DNA of 64,000 bases. It comes from Demequina phytophila (GTDB taxonomy: Bacteria; Actinomycetota; Actinomycetes; Actinomycetales; Demequinaceae). The stretch covers positions 372,001 through 436,000 of the forward strand of contig NZ_BBLW01000001.1 in NCBI RefSeq assembly GCF_000971135.1, read 5' to 3'. Of this stretch, positions 45,881-54,492 are shown one piece after another; the first letter of the stretch is position 1; each line of letters begins with the position of its first letter. A program made the position numbers and the translations under genes. Under the pieces are notes generated by a model, which was given only the letters and a program-made list of their open reading frames with translations, ran no database searches and was not told where the DNA came from.

Positions 45881-47068
45881 TCAGCAGGAGGCCACCGTCG
45901 GCTTGGCGGCCCGGCCAAGGCAGCAGTCCGTGGGGCACACGTCCTGCCAGGGGCCCAGCTCCGTGAGCGCCTCGCGGGCGCGCGGCTTGTCCCCCGCGGC
46001 GGCGACGTGGCGCTCCTCCACCAGGTCGATGAGTCCCGCGACGAACGCCGGGTCCACGCCCACGGTCGGCACGCGCACGGGCACGATCCCGCGCCCCTCG
46101 CACGTCTCCACGGCCTCGTTGTCGAGGTCCCACGCGACCTCCATGTGATCGGACACGAACCCGATGGGCGAGATCACCAGGCCCTTCACGGACTCCGGCA
46201 GCGCCTCGATCGCGTCGTTGATGTCGGGCTCGAGCCACGGGATCTCCGGCGAGCCGGAGCGGGACTGGAACACCAGGGACCACGGCACGTCGGGGAACTC
46301 GTCGGCGACGCGGTCCATCACCAGCGCGGACACGGCCCGCTGCTGCTCGACGTACCAGCCCCCGCCGGCGTACCACTCGTTCGCGCCGCCGGTGGCGACC
46401 TCCGCGCCCGAGGGGAGGGCCTCGCGCGGGCCGGACACGTCAGCGGCAGCGGTGGGGATCGAGTGCGTCGCGAACATCACCTGCGCGCCGTCGAGCAGGC
46501 CCTGCTCGCGCAGCGAGCGGAGCCCGCCCCGGACGGCGTCGATGTTGGGGTTCACGAAGCCGGGGTGGTCGAAGTACTGGCGCACCTTGTCGAGCACGAT
46601 CTCGCCCTCGAGGCCCGTCTCCGCGAGCGCGGTCGCGAGGTCCTCGCGGTAGGCGCGGCAGCCGGAGTAGCTCGAGAACGCGGTGGTCACCAGGACCAGC
46701 ACCTTGCGGTGACCGTCGGCGTGCAGCTCCCGCAGCGCGTCCGCGAAGTAGGGCGCCCAGAAGCGGTTGCCCCAGTAGACCGGCAGGCCGAGGCCGCGCG
46801 ACGCGATCTCCGCCTCGAGCGCCGCCTTGAGGTCGCGGTTCTGCTGGTTGATGGGGCTGATGCCGCCGAAGTGCCGGTAGTGGTGCGACACCTCCTCGAG
46901 GCGCTCGTCGGGGATGCCGCGGCCGCGGGTGACGTTGCGCAGGTACGGGATGACGTCGTCCTGACCCTCGGGGCCGCCGAAGCCGGCGAGCAGGATCGCG
47001 TCGTAGGTGGTCGCGTCGAGCACGCGGGACGATGCGGCGAGCGGCTGGGGGGACGATGCGGCGGTCAC
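45881..47068 (-). CDS. hemH: Coproporphyrin III ferrochelatase
   Basis: Inserts Fe(II) into coproporphyrin III (CpfC in the Gram-positive route); 395 residues. LLAGFGGPEGQDDVIPYLRNV, the active-site His in FATHSIP, and YWGNRFWAPYFADALREL are present. The SGSPEIPWLEPDINDAI loop and ISPIGFVSDHMEVAWDLD with the catalytic Glu complete the core. The C-terminal cluster CPTDCCLG...C can ligate a [2Fe-2S] cluster, as in other actinobacterial enzymes. The GTG start overlaps hemQ by 4 bp (GTGA). Two GACGATGC repeats fall in its first 15 codons, giving an Ala-Ser-Ser-rich N-terminus. Confidence 0.93.
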   Translation of the reverse strand: MTAASSPQPLAASSRVLDATTYDAILLAGFGGPEGQDDVIPYLRNVTRGRGIPDERLEEVSHHYRHFGGISPINQQNRDLKAALEAEIASRGLGLPVYWGNRFWAPYFADALRELHADGHRKVLVLVTTAFSSYSGCRAYREDLATALAETGLEGEIVLDKVRQYFDHPGFVNPNIDAVRGGLRSLREQGLLDGAQVMFATHSIPTAAADVSGPREALPSGAEVATGGANEWYAGGGWYVEQQRAVSALVMDRVADEFPDVPWSLVFQSRSGSPEIPWLEPDINDAIEALPESVKGLVISPIGFVSDHMEVAWDLDNEAVETCEGRGIVPVRVPTVGVDPAFVAGLIDLVEERHVAAAGDKPRAREALTELGPWQDVCPTDCCLGRAAKPTVASC

Positions 47069-47739
47069 GATGCGAGCACCTCCACGGCCTCCGCGGTGGT
47101 CACGCGGCGGCCGGTGTAGAACGGCAGCTCCTCGCGCACGTGGCGGCGGGCCTCGGTGTAGCGGAGCTCGCGCATCATGTCGACCAGGTCGGTGACCTCG
47201 TCGGCCTCCATGGGCAGCAGCCACTCGTAGTCGCCCAGCGCGAACGCGGCGACGGTGTTGGCGACGACGCCCTTGAACGCGGCGCCCTTGATGCCGTGGT
47301 CGCGCAGCATGACGGAGCGCTCCTCCTCGGGCAGCAGGTACCACTCGTATGAGCGCACGAACGGGTACACGGTGAGCCAGTTGCGGGGACGCTCACCGCG
47401 CAGGAAGCCGGGCACGTGGCGCTTGTTGAACTCCGCGTCACGGTGCACGCCGGCCGCGGACCAGGTGAGCTGGGTCTCGGCGAGGAGCTCGGTCGCGCGC
47501 AGCTCGCGCAGCGCGAGCTGGAGGTCCTCGAGCACGGGGCCGTGCAGCCACAGCATCACGGTGCCGTCGGCGCGCAGGCCCGACACGTCGTAGATGCCGC
47601 GCAGCGTGACGTCGTGCTCCGCCATCTCGGCGACGGCGGCATCGAAGTGCTCGACCACGTCCGCGAGCTCCTCGTCGGGTGCGTGGAGCATGCCGTCGAG
47701 CACGGCGAACAGGGTGAAGCCAGAGGGGTTCTCGGTCAT
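47065..47739 (-). CDS. hemQ: Coproheme decarboxylase
   Basis: 224-residue ChdC/HemQ that oxidatively decarboxylates coproheme to haem b, the final step of the coproporphyrin pathway. A chlorite-dismutase-like fold is evident: SGFTLFAVLDG, MLWLHGPVLEDLQLALREL, the Tyr-bearing loop NWLTVYPFVRSYEWYLLPEEER, and HGIKGAAF (haem-ligand region). It starts at ATG 47739 with GGAAG upstream; the ATG three codons earlier sits on that site. Its presence shows the organism uses the Gram-positive haem route. Confidence 0.93.
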   Translation of the reverse strand: MTENPSGFTLFAVLDGMLHAPDEELADVVEHFDAAVAEMAEHDVTLRGIYDVSGLRADGTVMLWLHGPVLEDLQLALRELRATELLAETQLTWSAAGVHRDAEFNKRHVPGFLRGERPRNWLTVYPFVRSYEWYLLPEEERSVMLRDHGIKGAAFKGVVANTVAAFALGDYEWLLPMEADEVTDLVDMMRELRYTEARRHVREELPFYTGRRVTTAEAVEVLAS

Positions 47740-47787
47740 GGGACCCATCTTCCGATGGATCGACCCGCCTTGGGAAATCGCTGGGAC

Positions 47788-49068
47788 CTAGGTCCCGGGC
47801 GTCTCCGCCCCCACGATCGCGGCCAGCCCGCTGAGCCCCGCGGCGACCCCGACGAGCTCCAGCCCGGGCAGGGGCCGCGCGTCGCTCACCCGAGCCGGGG
47901 ACGCGTCGGGCCACTCCACCAGCGCGGACGCCACCACCCGGTCGGCGGGCAGGTCGACGCCGAGCAGCCTGTTCGCGTCGGGCAGCGCGTGCGCGAGCAG
48001 GTCCTCGCGCGGGTCGCGGATGGCGTAGGACAACCGCACCACGTGGCGGCCCCGCGCGGCGTCGCGTACCCAGCGCCACTTCGCGGTCGCGTGCGTGAGG
48101 GCCTTGGCGCGCGTCACGCCGTCGAGCGCGAGCACGCCCGTGCCGCGCGGCGAGGCGTCCAGCTCGGGCGCGTCGAGCACCACCGTCGCGAGCGCGACGC
48201 GGCGCTCCTCCGGCGGATGGGGCAGGTCCGGGACCAGGCGGTGAGCCGCGGGCCGGGGCACCGCGAGCACCAGGGTGTCGGCCACCAGGGTTCCGCCGCC
48301 CGCGCGCACGCGCCACGCGCCGTCGATCCGCTCGACGGACTCGGCGGCCGTGCCGCGCACCAGGCGCACCCCGGCCTCGCGCGCGGATTCCGCGAGCGCG
48401 TCGGTGATCCGCCAGATGCCGCCTCGCAGCCCCATCACCGAGGCGCCGGCGGGCGCGAGGCGCCTCCGACGCGACGCGAGCTCGAGCAGGCTTCCGGCAT
48501 CCCGCAGCTGCTGCGGCAGCGTCGGGTCGATCGCGGCGAGCGCGAGCTCGTCGAGGGGGCGCGAGTACACGCCCTGCAGCACGGGAGCCACCAGCAGGTC
48601 GGCGACCGGGTCGCCCAGGCGTGCCCGGACGAGGCCCCCGACCGTGGCATCGTCCCTCACCTCGCCGAGCGGCCGCGAGCGCTCGAGCGCCGCCTCCGCC
48701 GCGGCGCCCCAGCCGATGATCCGGCGGACGTCGTGCAGCAGCGGCCGCGTGGGGATGCCGAGCCAGCCCGTGGTGGGCAGCGGGTAGGCGCGGTCGGGCG
48801 TCACCACCCACGCGGGCGCGCGGGTGGGCGCGACCAGGTCCTCGCCGAGGCCCAGCTCGCGCGCGAGCGCCTCGACGGCGGGCGTGCGGGTCGCGAAGGA
48901 CTCGGCACCCGCGTCGAGGGTGAGCCCCGCGAGAGCGAGAGGGCTGACGCGTCCGCCCCAGCCGTCGCCCGATTCGAGCAGCGTGACCACGGCGCCGGCC
49001 CGCGCGTGGCGGCGCGCCGCGAGCAGGCCGGAGACCCCGCCGCCGACGACGAGGACGCGCTCAGCCAC
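47788..49068 (-). CDS. cgoX: Coproporphyrinogen III oxidase (HemG/HemY type, CgoX)
   Basis: FAD flavoprotein of 426 residues that oxidises coproporphyrinogen III to coproporphyrin III. The dinucleotide-binding VLVVGGGVSGLLAARRHA is at the N-terminus. GGRVSPLALAGLTLDAGAESFATR, VMGLRGGIWRITDAL and the C-terminal FAD motif LVGVAAGLSGLAAIVGAE follow. It was historically called protoporphyrinogen oxidase, but hemQ next door indicates the coproporphyrin substrate. The GTG start overlaps hemE by 8 bp. Confidence 0.9.
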   Translation of the reverse strand: MAERVLVVGGGVSGLLAARRHARAGAVVTLLESGDGWGGRVSPLALAGLTLDAGAESFATRTPAVEALARELGLGEDLVAPTRAPAWVVTPDRAYPLPTTGWLGIPTRPLLHDVRRIIGWGAAAEAALERSRPLGEVRDDATVGGLVRARLGDPVADLLVAPVLQGVYSRPLDELALAAIDPTLPQQLRDAGSLLELASRRRRLAPAGASVMGLRGGIWRITDALAESAREAGVRLVRGTAAESVERIDGAWRVRAGGGTLVADTLVLAVPRPAAHRLVPDLPHPPEERRVALATVVLDAPELDASPRGTGVLALDGVTRAKALTHATAKWRWVRDAARGRHVVRLSYAIRDPREDLLAHALPDANRLLGVDLPADRVVASALVEWPDASPARVSDARPLPGLELVGVAAGLSGLAAIVGAETPGT

Positions 49069-50146
49069 GCGAGTGCACGAGGTCGACCACCCGCTGGAGC
49101 TGGTCGGGGTCCGTCTCCGGGGGCACGCCGTGGCCCAGGTTGACCACGTGGCCGGGTGCCTCGGCACCACGCGCGAGCACGTCGAGCACGTGGGCCTCGA
49201 GCGCGTCGACGGGCGCGGACAGTCGCGCGGGGTCGATGTTGCCCTGGAGCGGGAGGGCGCCGTCGAGCAGGCGCGACGCCTGGTCGAGCGGCATCCGGTA
49301 GTCGACGCCCATCGCCGTGGCGCCTACCTCGGACATGGGCCGCAGCAGGTGCGAGCCGTGCGCGGCGAAGTGGATGCGCGGCACCGGGAGGTCCGCGACG
49401 GCGGCGAACGCGGCACCGGAGCCGGGCGCGCAGAACTCGACGTAGTCCGCCGGCGCCAGCGAGCCGGCCCACGAGTCGAACAGCTGCACCGCGGAGGCGC
49501 CCGCGAGCACCTGGGCCCGCAGGAACAGGCCGGCGGCGCGCGACGTCCAGTCGGCGAGAGCGTGCCACACGTCCGGCGCCTCGACCATGAGGCGTCGCGC
49601 GGCCAGGTGGTCGCGCGACGGGCGACCCTCGACCATGTAGGCAGCCAGGGTGAAGGGGGCGCCGGCGAACCCGATGAGCGGCGTGCCGCCGAGCTCCGCG
49701 ACCGTCAGCCGCACGGCCTCGCGGATGGGCTCGAGCCCGGCGTCGAACGCGCCGCCGTCGCCGGCCTCGCCGAGCGCGGGAAGCGCCGCGATGTCGGCCA
49801 TGGAGCGGATGGGCCGGTCGAACACGGGCCCCACGCCGGGCGCGATCTCGACGCCCACGCCCGCGACCTTCATGGGCACCACGATGTCGGAGAAGAAGAT
49901 GCCCGCGTCCACGCCGTAGCGGCGGACGGGCTGCAGCGTGATCTCCGCCGCGAGCGCCGGCGTGAGGCAGGACTCGAGCATGGTGGTGCCGCGACGCGCC
50001 TCGAGGTACTCCGGCAGCGAGCGGCCCGCCTGCCGCATGAACCACACGGGACGATGCGCGGGCCGGGTGCCGTTCAGGGCGGCGAGGAGGGGGGCGTCGG
50101 CGAGGCGGCCGTCGACGAGCGGATGCGAGGCGGGAAGGGCGGACAC
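49061..50146 (-). CDS. hemE: Uroporphyrinogen decarboxylase
   Basis: 361 residues. The signature RPVWFMRQAGRSLPEYLEAR is at the N-terminus; GIFFSDIVVPMKVAGVGVEI, IGFAGAPFTLAAYMVEG, FDSWAGSLAPADY and VNLGHGVPPETDP follow. It makes coproporphyrinogen III. The GTG start at 50146 has CAGAAT 7 nt upstream and no ribosome site, so it is probably leaderless. It is first in hemE-cgoX-hemQ-hemH and divergent from hemA through a mirrored promoter region. Confidence 0.94.
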   Translation of the reverse strand: MSALPASHPLVDGRLADAPLLAALNGTRPAHRPVWFMRQAGRSLPEYLEARRGTTMLESCLTPALAAEITLQPVRRYGVDAGIFFSDIVVPMKVAGVGVEIAPGVGPVFDRPIRSMADIAALPALGEAGDGGAFDAGLEPIREAVRLTVAELGGTPLIGFAGAPFTLAAYMVEGRPSRDHLAARRLMVEAPDVWHALADWTSRAAGLFLRAQVLAGASAVQLFDSWAGSLAPADYVEFCAPGSGAAFAAVADLPVPRIHFAAHGSHLLRPMSEVGATAMGVDYRMPLDQASRLLDGALPLQGNIDPARLSAPVDALEAHVLDVLARGAEAPGHVVNLGHGVPPETDPDQLQRVVDLVHSRG

Positions 50147-50197
50147 GGCCTCAATTCTGCCCCCTCGCGCGGCCGTGTCAGAATTGTGACCGTGTCC
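50141..50197. promoter_or_regulatory. Mirrored divergent promoters of hemE and hemA
   Basis: Positions 50141-50161 and 50177-50197 are inverted repeats matching at 18 of 21 positions. Each arm contains CAGAAT, then 7 nt, then the GTG start. Both haem genes thus start from near-identical, opposed leaderless promoters. Confidence 0.7.
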
Positions 50198-51499
50198 TTG
50201 ATGTCCCTCGTCGCCTCGCACCGCAACCGTGACCTCGCCGTGCTCGAGCAGCTCCAGGTCGGAGCCGACGCGCTCGCCGCGGAGCTCATCGCCGCGGGCG
50301 GCGCCGTCACCGGCGCCGTGGTCCTGCCCACGTGCAACCGCTTCGAGGTCTACGTCGACACGGACGACCCGCAGGCGGCACGCCGCGAGGTGGTCGAGGC
50401 GATCGCCCGCGCGAGCGCGCTCGACCCCGCCACCGTCGAGGGCTCGATGTCGCCGTTCGAGGACGACGACACGATCCACCACCTGCTGTCGGTGACCTCG
50501 GGCCTCGAGTCCATGGTCGTGGGCGAGCGCGAGATCTCCGGCCAGGTCCGCCGCGCCCACCTGGAGGCGCAGCGCCGCCACCAGCTCACCCCGCGCCTGG
50601 ACCGCCTGTTCCAGTCCGCGCTGCGCACGTCGCGCGTGGTCGCCTCGTCGACCGGGCTGGGCACGTCCGGCCGCTCGGTCGTGTCGGTCGCGCTCGACCT
50701 CGCGGACGCGACAGTCGGCTGGGACGGCGCCCGGGTCCTGATCATCGGCACCGGAGCCCTCGCCGAGACGGCCGTCGGCACCCTGCACGGGCGCGGCGCG
50801 AACGTGGCGTCGGTCTTCTCTCCCTCGGGACGTGCCGCCGAGTTCGCGCGCCGCCACGGCATCGACGCGGTCGACCTCGACGGCCTCGAGCTCGCGGTCC
50901 GCGAGGCCGACGTGGTTTTCGCCTGCTCCGGCGGCGAGTCGGTGGTCCTCACCCCGGCGCTGGTTGCGCACGCGCGCCACGGCCTGGACGCACCCCTCAC
51001 CCTGATCGACCTGGCCCTGCATCGCGACATCGCCCCCGGCGTGGGCGACCTGCGCGGCGTCACCGTGATCGGCCTCGACGACGTGGGCGCCCGCGCCCCC
51101 GGCGAGGCGGTGGGCGCGATCGAGGCCGCCCGCGCGATCGTCGCGCACGCGGTCGCACGCTTCGGCGACGGCGAGAGCGCCCGCACGCTCGACCCCGCGG
51201 TCGTCGCACTGCGCGAGCACGTCTTCGGCCTGCTCGAGCGCGAGGTCGCGCGCGTGCGCCCGGGCGCCGGCGCGCCGCAGGACGCCATCGACCGCGCCGA
51301 CGAGGTCGAGCAGGCGCTGCGCCGCTTCGCCAAGACGCTGCTCCACACCCCGACCGTGCGGGCGCGCGAGCACGCGCAGGCGGGCGAGGCCACGCAGTAC
51401 CTCGAGGCCATCCGCGCGCTGTACGGGATCGACGTCGCCGTGCCCGACGACGCCTGCCCCGCTCCCCAGATCGACGCCGAGGCGGCGCACGAGGACTGA
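50192..51499 (+). CDS. hemA: Glutamyl-tRNA reductase
   Basis: First committed step of C5-pathway tetrapyrrole synthesis; 435 residues. The catalytic Cys is in VLPTCNRFEVYVD. GLESMVVGEREISGQVRRAH, the NADPH-binding VLIIGTGALAETAVGTL, and the dimerisation helices (EVEQALRRFAKTLLHTPT) are present. Start choice: GTG 50192, which stands 7 nt from CAGAAT. GTG 50186 and ATG 50201 are alternatives. The usual hemC/D/B do not follow; an iron transporter does. Confidence 0.93.
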   Translation: MSLMSLVASHRNRDLAVLEQLQVGADALAAELIAAGGAVTGAVVLPTCNRFEVYVDTDDPQAARREVVEAIARASALDPATVEGSMSPFEDDDTIHHLLSVTSGLESMVVGEREISGQVRRAHLEAQRRHQLTPRLDRLFQSALRTSRVVASSTGLGTSGRSVVSVALDLADATVGWDGARVLIIGTGALAETAVGTLHGRGANVASVFSPSGRAAEFARRHGIDAVDLDGLELAVREADVVFACSGGESVVLTPALVAHARHGLDAPLTLIDLALHRDIAPGVGDLRGVTVIGLDDVGARAPGEAVGAIEAARAIVAHAVARFGDGESARTLDPAVVALREHVFGLLEREVARVRPGAGAPQDAIDRADEVEQALRRFAKTLLHTPTVRAREHAQAGEATQYLEAIRALYGIDVAVPDDACPAPQIDAEAAHED

Positions 51500-51517
51500 C
51501 CGGCCTCATTTAGCACA

Positions 51518-51542
51518 CGCGCGCGTTTCCTAAACGCGCGCG
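51518..51542. terminator. Hairpin between hemA and the iron transporter
   Basis: CGCGCGCGTTT-CCT-AAACGCGCGCG, a perfect 11-bp stem with a 3-nt loop, 18 nt after hemA. It may terminate hemA or act as an operator. Confidence 0.6.
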
Positions 51543-51548
51543 GATCGG

Positions 51549-51567
51549 CTAGGTTAGGCGGGCCTTA
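51549..51567 (+). promoter_or_regulatory. DtxR/IdeR-type iron box
   Basis: CTAGGTTAGGCGGGCCTTA matches the actinobacterial iron-box consensus TTAGGTTAGGCTNACCTAA at 14 of 19 positions, with the left half nearly perfect. It lies 39 bp before the first permease gene and would give iron-dependent repression. Confidence 0.7.
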
Positions 51568-51606
51568 CCAGCGCGCCTCAGGGCGCCGTCCCGCCCGGAG
51601 AGTCGA

Positions 51607-52602
51607 ATGAGCAAGCGCGCCGCGATCGCCGGCCTCTGCCTGCTCGTGCTCGTCGGCGCGATCGCGCTGTCGCTCGCGATCGGCGCGCGATCGATCGACC
51701 TCGAGACGGTGTGGCACGCGCTCACCGCCTTCGACCCGTCGGACAAGGATCAGCTGATCGTCCGGACCACGCGCGTGTCGCGGACCGTCATCGGCGTGCT
51801 CGCGGGCGCCGCGCTCGGCGTCGCCGGCGCGCTCATGCAGTCGCTCACGCGCAACCCGTTCGCCGACCCGGGCCTGCTCGGCATCAACGCCGGAGCGTCG
51901 CTCGCGGTGGTCATCGCGCTGTCCACGGGTCTCGCGACCGGCTTCGCCGCGCAGGTGCCGGTCGCGTTCGTGGGCGCCGGCCTGGCCGCGATCCTCGTCT
52001 ACGCGATCGGCGCGCGCGGCGCGGCCGCGGGCGCCCCCGTGCGCCTCGCGCTCGCCGGCGTTGCGCTCACCGCGCTCCTCACGTCGATCACGTACGCGGT
52101 GCTCATGGTGAACGAGTCGACGCTCGACCAGTACCGCATGTGGGTGGCGGGCTCCCTCACGGGCCGCCAGGCGGAGGATGTCCTGCCGCTGATCCCGATC
52201 GTCCTCGTCGCGATCCTCGCCGCCCTGATCGCCTCCCGTCAGCTCGAGGCGGTCGCGCTCGGCGAGGACGCCGCCCGCGCCCTGGGCGTCAACATCGCCG
52301 CGATCCGCACCGTCATCATCGTGCTCGTCACGCTGCTCGCGGCCGCCGCGACCGCCGCCGCCGGACCGATCGTGTTCGTCGGCCTCGCCGTCCCGCACCT
52401 CGCCCGCGCGCTCATCGGCGCCTCGCTGCCGTGGCTCGTCGTGGTGAGCGCGTTCGGCGGCGCCGCGCTCGTGCTGCTGTGCGACGTGGTCGGGCGCGTG
52501 GTCGCACCCCCCGGCGAGATCGGCGTGGGCATCACCACCGCCTTCATCGGCGGCATCATCTTCGCGCTCATGGCCCGCCGCATGAAGGTGGTGGAGCTGT
52601 GA
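51607..52602 (+). CDS. Iron-siderophore ABC permease (FecCD family), first subunit
   Basis: 331 residues with about nine or ten membrane helices. The FecCD signatures are TTRVSRTVIGVLAGAALGVAGALMQSLTRNPFADPGLLGINAGAS and YRMWVAGSLTG, with the cytoplasmic coupling region LGEDAARALGVN. It begins a four-gene transporter operon behind an iron box. Ribosome site GGAG. It overlaps the second permease (GTGA). Confidence 0.94.
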   Translation: MSKRAAIAGLCLLVLVGAIALSLAIGARSIDLETVWHALTAFDPSDKDQLIVRTTRVSRTVIGVLAGAALGVAGALMQSLTRNPFADPGLLGINAGASLAVVIALSTGLATGFAAQVPVAFVGAGLAAILVYAIGARGAAAGAPVRLALAGVALTALLTSITYAVLMVNESTLDQYRMWVAGSLTGRQAEDVLPLIPIVLVAILAALIASRQLEAVALGEDAARALGVNIAAIRTVIIVLVTLLAAAATAAAGPIVFVGLAVPHLARALIGASLPWLVVVSAFGGAALVLLCDVVGRVVAPPGEIGVGITTAFIGGIIFALMARRMKVVEL

Positions 52603-53630
52603 GGATCCTCCGGATCGGCCCGCTCGGCATCTCGACGCACCGCCGCACCTTCGCGGTCGGGCTGGTCCTGCTGGCGGCGCTCGCCGCGCTGCTGGTCTTC
52701 GCACTCATGCAGGGTCAGTCGGACATCTCGATCCTCGACTCGATCAGGGCCGCGGTCGGGATCTCCGTCGGGCCGCCGGCGGACTTCATCGTCGGCCAGG
52801 TGCGCGCGCCGCGCGCGCTCACGGCGGTCCTCGTGGGCGCCATGCTCGGCGTCTCCGGCGCCATCCTGCAGTCGCTCACCCGCAACCCGCTCGCCTCGCC
52901 CGACTTCATCGGCATCAGCATGGGCGCGGGCGCCGGCGCCGTCATGACCATCTGGCTCATCGGCGCGACCTCGCTGTGGGTCACCGCGGCGGGCGCGATC
53001 GTGGGTGCCCTGGCCACCGCGGCCCTCATCCTCGCGCTGTCCTGGCGGCGAGGCATCGTCCCGCTGCGCCTCATCCTCGCCGGAATCGGCATCGGCTTCG
53101 TCGCGCAGTCCCTGTCCCAGTACGCGCTCACCCGCATGGACGTCCACGACGCGGGCAACGCGCTCGGCTGGCTCGTGGGCTCCGTCACCGGTCGCACGTG
53201 GACGCACGTCACCGTGTGCGCGGTCATCCTGGCGGCCCTGCTGCCGGTGGTGCTGTGGCACGCCCGTGCGCTCCGCACCATGGAGATGGGGGACGATGCG
53301 GCGCGCGCCTTGGGCGTCCGCGTCGGCCTCTCGCGGAGCATCCTCGCGGTGTGCTCGGTCCTGCTCGCGGCGGGCGCCGTCGCGGTGACCGGCCCCATCG
53401 GGTTCATCGCGCTCGTCGCTCCGGCGATCGCCCTGCGGCTCACGCGCAACGCGGGCGTCACGCTGCTGCCCTCCGCCCTCATGGGCGCGCTGCTGCTCCT
53501 GGCCGCGGACCAGGTGGCGCAGGCGATGCCCGCCACCCTCCAGCTGCCCGTCGGCGTCTTCACGGCCGCCGTGGGCGCCCCCTACCTGATGTGGCTCGTG
53601 TGGCGAGCCTCGCGAGGAGGTCCGTCATGA
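52599..53630 (+). CDS. Iron-siderophore ABC permease (FecCD family), second subunit
   Basis: 343 residues, GTG start overlapping the first permease stop. The fold and motifs are the same (VRAPRALTAVLVGAMLGVSGAILQSLTRNPLASPDFIGISMGAGA, GWLVGSVTG, MGDDAARALGVRVGLSR). The two permeases form the heterodimeric channel. The MGDDA codons contain a GACGATGC repeat. Confidence 0.94.
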   Translation: MRILRIGPLGISTHRRTFAVGLVLLAALAALLVFALMQGQSDISILDSIRAAVGISVGPPADFIVGQVRAPRALTAVLVGAMLGVSGAILQSLTRNPLASPDFIGISMGAGAGAVMTIWLIGATSLWVTAAGAIVGALATAALILALSWRRGIVPLRLILAGIGIGFVAQSLSQYALTRMDVHDAGNALGWLVGSVTGRTWTHVTVCAVILAALLPVVLWHARALRTMEMGDDAARALGVRVGLSRSILAVCSVLLAAGAVAVTGPIGFIALVAPAIALRLTRNAGVTLLPSALMGALLLLAADQVAQAMPATLQLPVGVFTAAVGAPYLMWLVWRASRGGPS

Positions 53631-54421
53631 CCCGTCTCGAGACCCGCGGCGCCGTGATCGGCTACGGCGACACCACCATCGTCCACGGCGTGGACGTCGC
53701 GGTGCCCGACGGGAGGATCACCGCGATCGTCGGCCCGAACGGCTGCGGCAAGTCCACCCTGCTGCGCGCGCTGGTGCGCCTCCTGTCCCCGTCGCAGGGC
53801 ACCGTGCTGCTCGACGGCGAGGACATCCACCGCATCCCTACCCGCGAGGTCGCGCGCCGCGTGGGCCTGCTCCCCCAGTCCCCGATCGCGCCCGCGGGCA
53901 TCACGGTGAAGGAGCTGGTCGCGCGCGGCCGCACGCCCCACCAGAAGGTGCTGCGCCCGTGGAGCGCCGCCGACGAGATGGCGGTGACCTCCGCGCTGCA
54001 CTCGACCGCGCTCACCAGCATCCAGGACGCCGTGGTCGACGAGCTCTCGGGCGGCCAGCGCCAGCGCGCCTGGATCGCGATGACGCTCGCGCAGGACACC
54101 CCGCTGATGATCCTCGACGAGCCCACCACCTACCTCGACATCGCGCACCAGTACGACGTGATGGACCTGCTCCACCACCTCAACGTGCGCCAGGGCCGGA
54201 CCATCATCATGGTGGTCCACGACCTTCACCAGGCGGCGCGCTACGCCCACCACGTCATCGCCATGCGCGACGGCGTGGTCGCGGCGGCCGGCGACCCGCG
54301 CGAGGTGTTCACCGAGGACCTCATCCGCGAGGTGTTCGCGCTCGAGGCCCGCGTGATCCCCGACCCCGTCACCGGCACCCCGATGGTGGTGCCCGCCCAC
54401 GGGCCGGGCGGCGCGCGCTGA
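53627..54421 (+). CDS. Iron-siderophore ABC ATPase (FepC type)
   Basis: 264 residues. Walker A GPNGCGKST, Q-loop LLPQSPIAPAGITVKELVARGR, signature LSGGQRQRAWIAMTLAQ, Walker B LMILDEPTTYLDI and H-loop VVHDLHQ are all intact. The subfamily is the FepC/FhuC group (TTYLD). ATGA overlap with the second permease. Confidence 0.95.
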   Translation: MTRLETRGAVIGYGDTTIVHGVDVAVPDGRITAIVGPNGCGKSTLLRALVRLLSPSQGTVLLDGEDIHRIPTREVARRVGLLPQSPIAPAGITVKELVARGRTPHQKVLRPWSAADEMAVTSALHSTALTSIQDAVVDELSGGQRQRAWIAMTLAQDTPLMILDEPTTYLDIAHQYDVMDLLHHLNVRQGRTIIMVVHDLHQAARYAHHVIAMRDGVVAAAGDPREVFTEDLIREVFALEARVIPDPVTGTPMVVPAHGPGGAR

Positions 54422-54492
54422 ACCCGCGCATCGTCCCGGCCCTCCCCCAGACGTCCCACGCCTACCCGGCACCCGACCCCGAAAGGAACACG

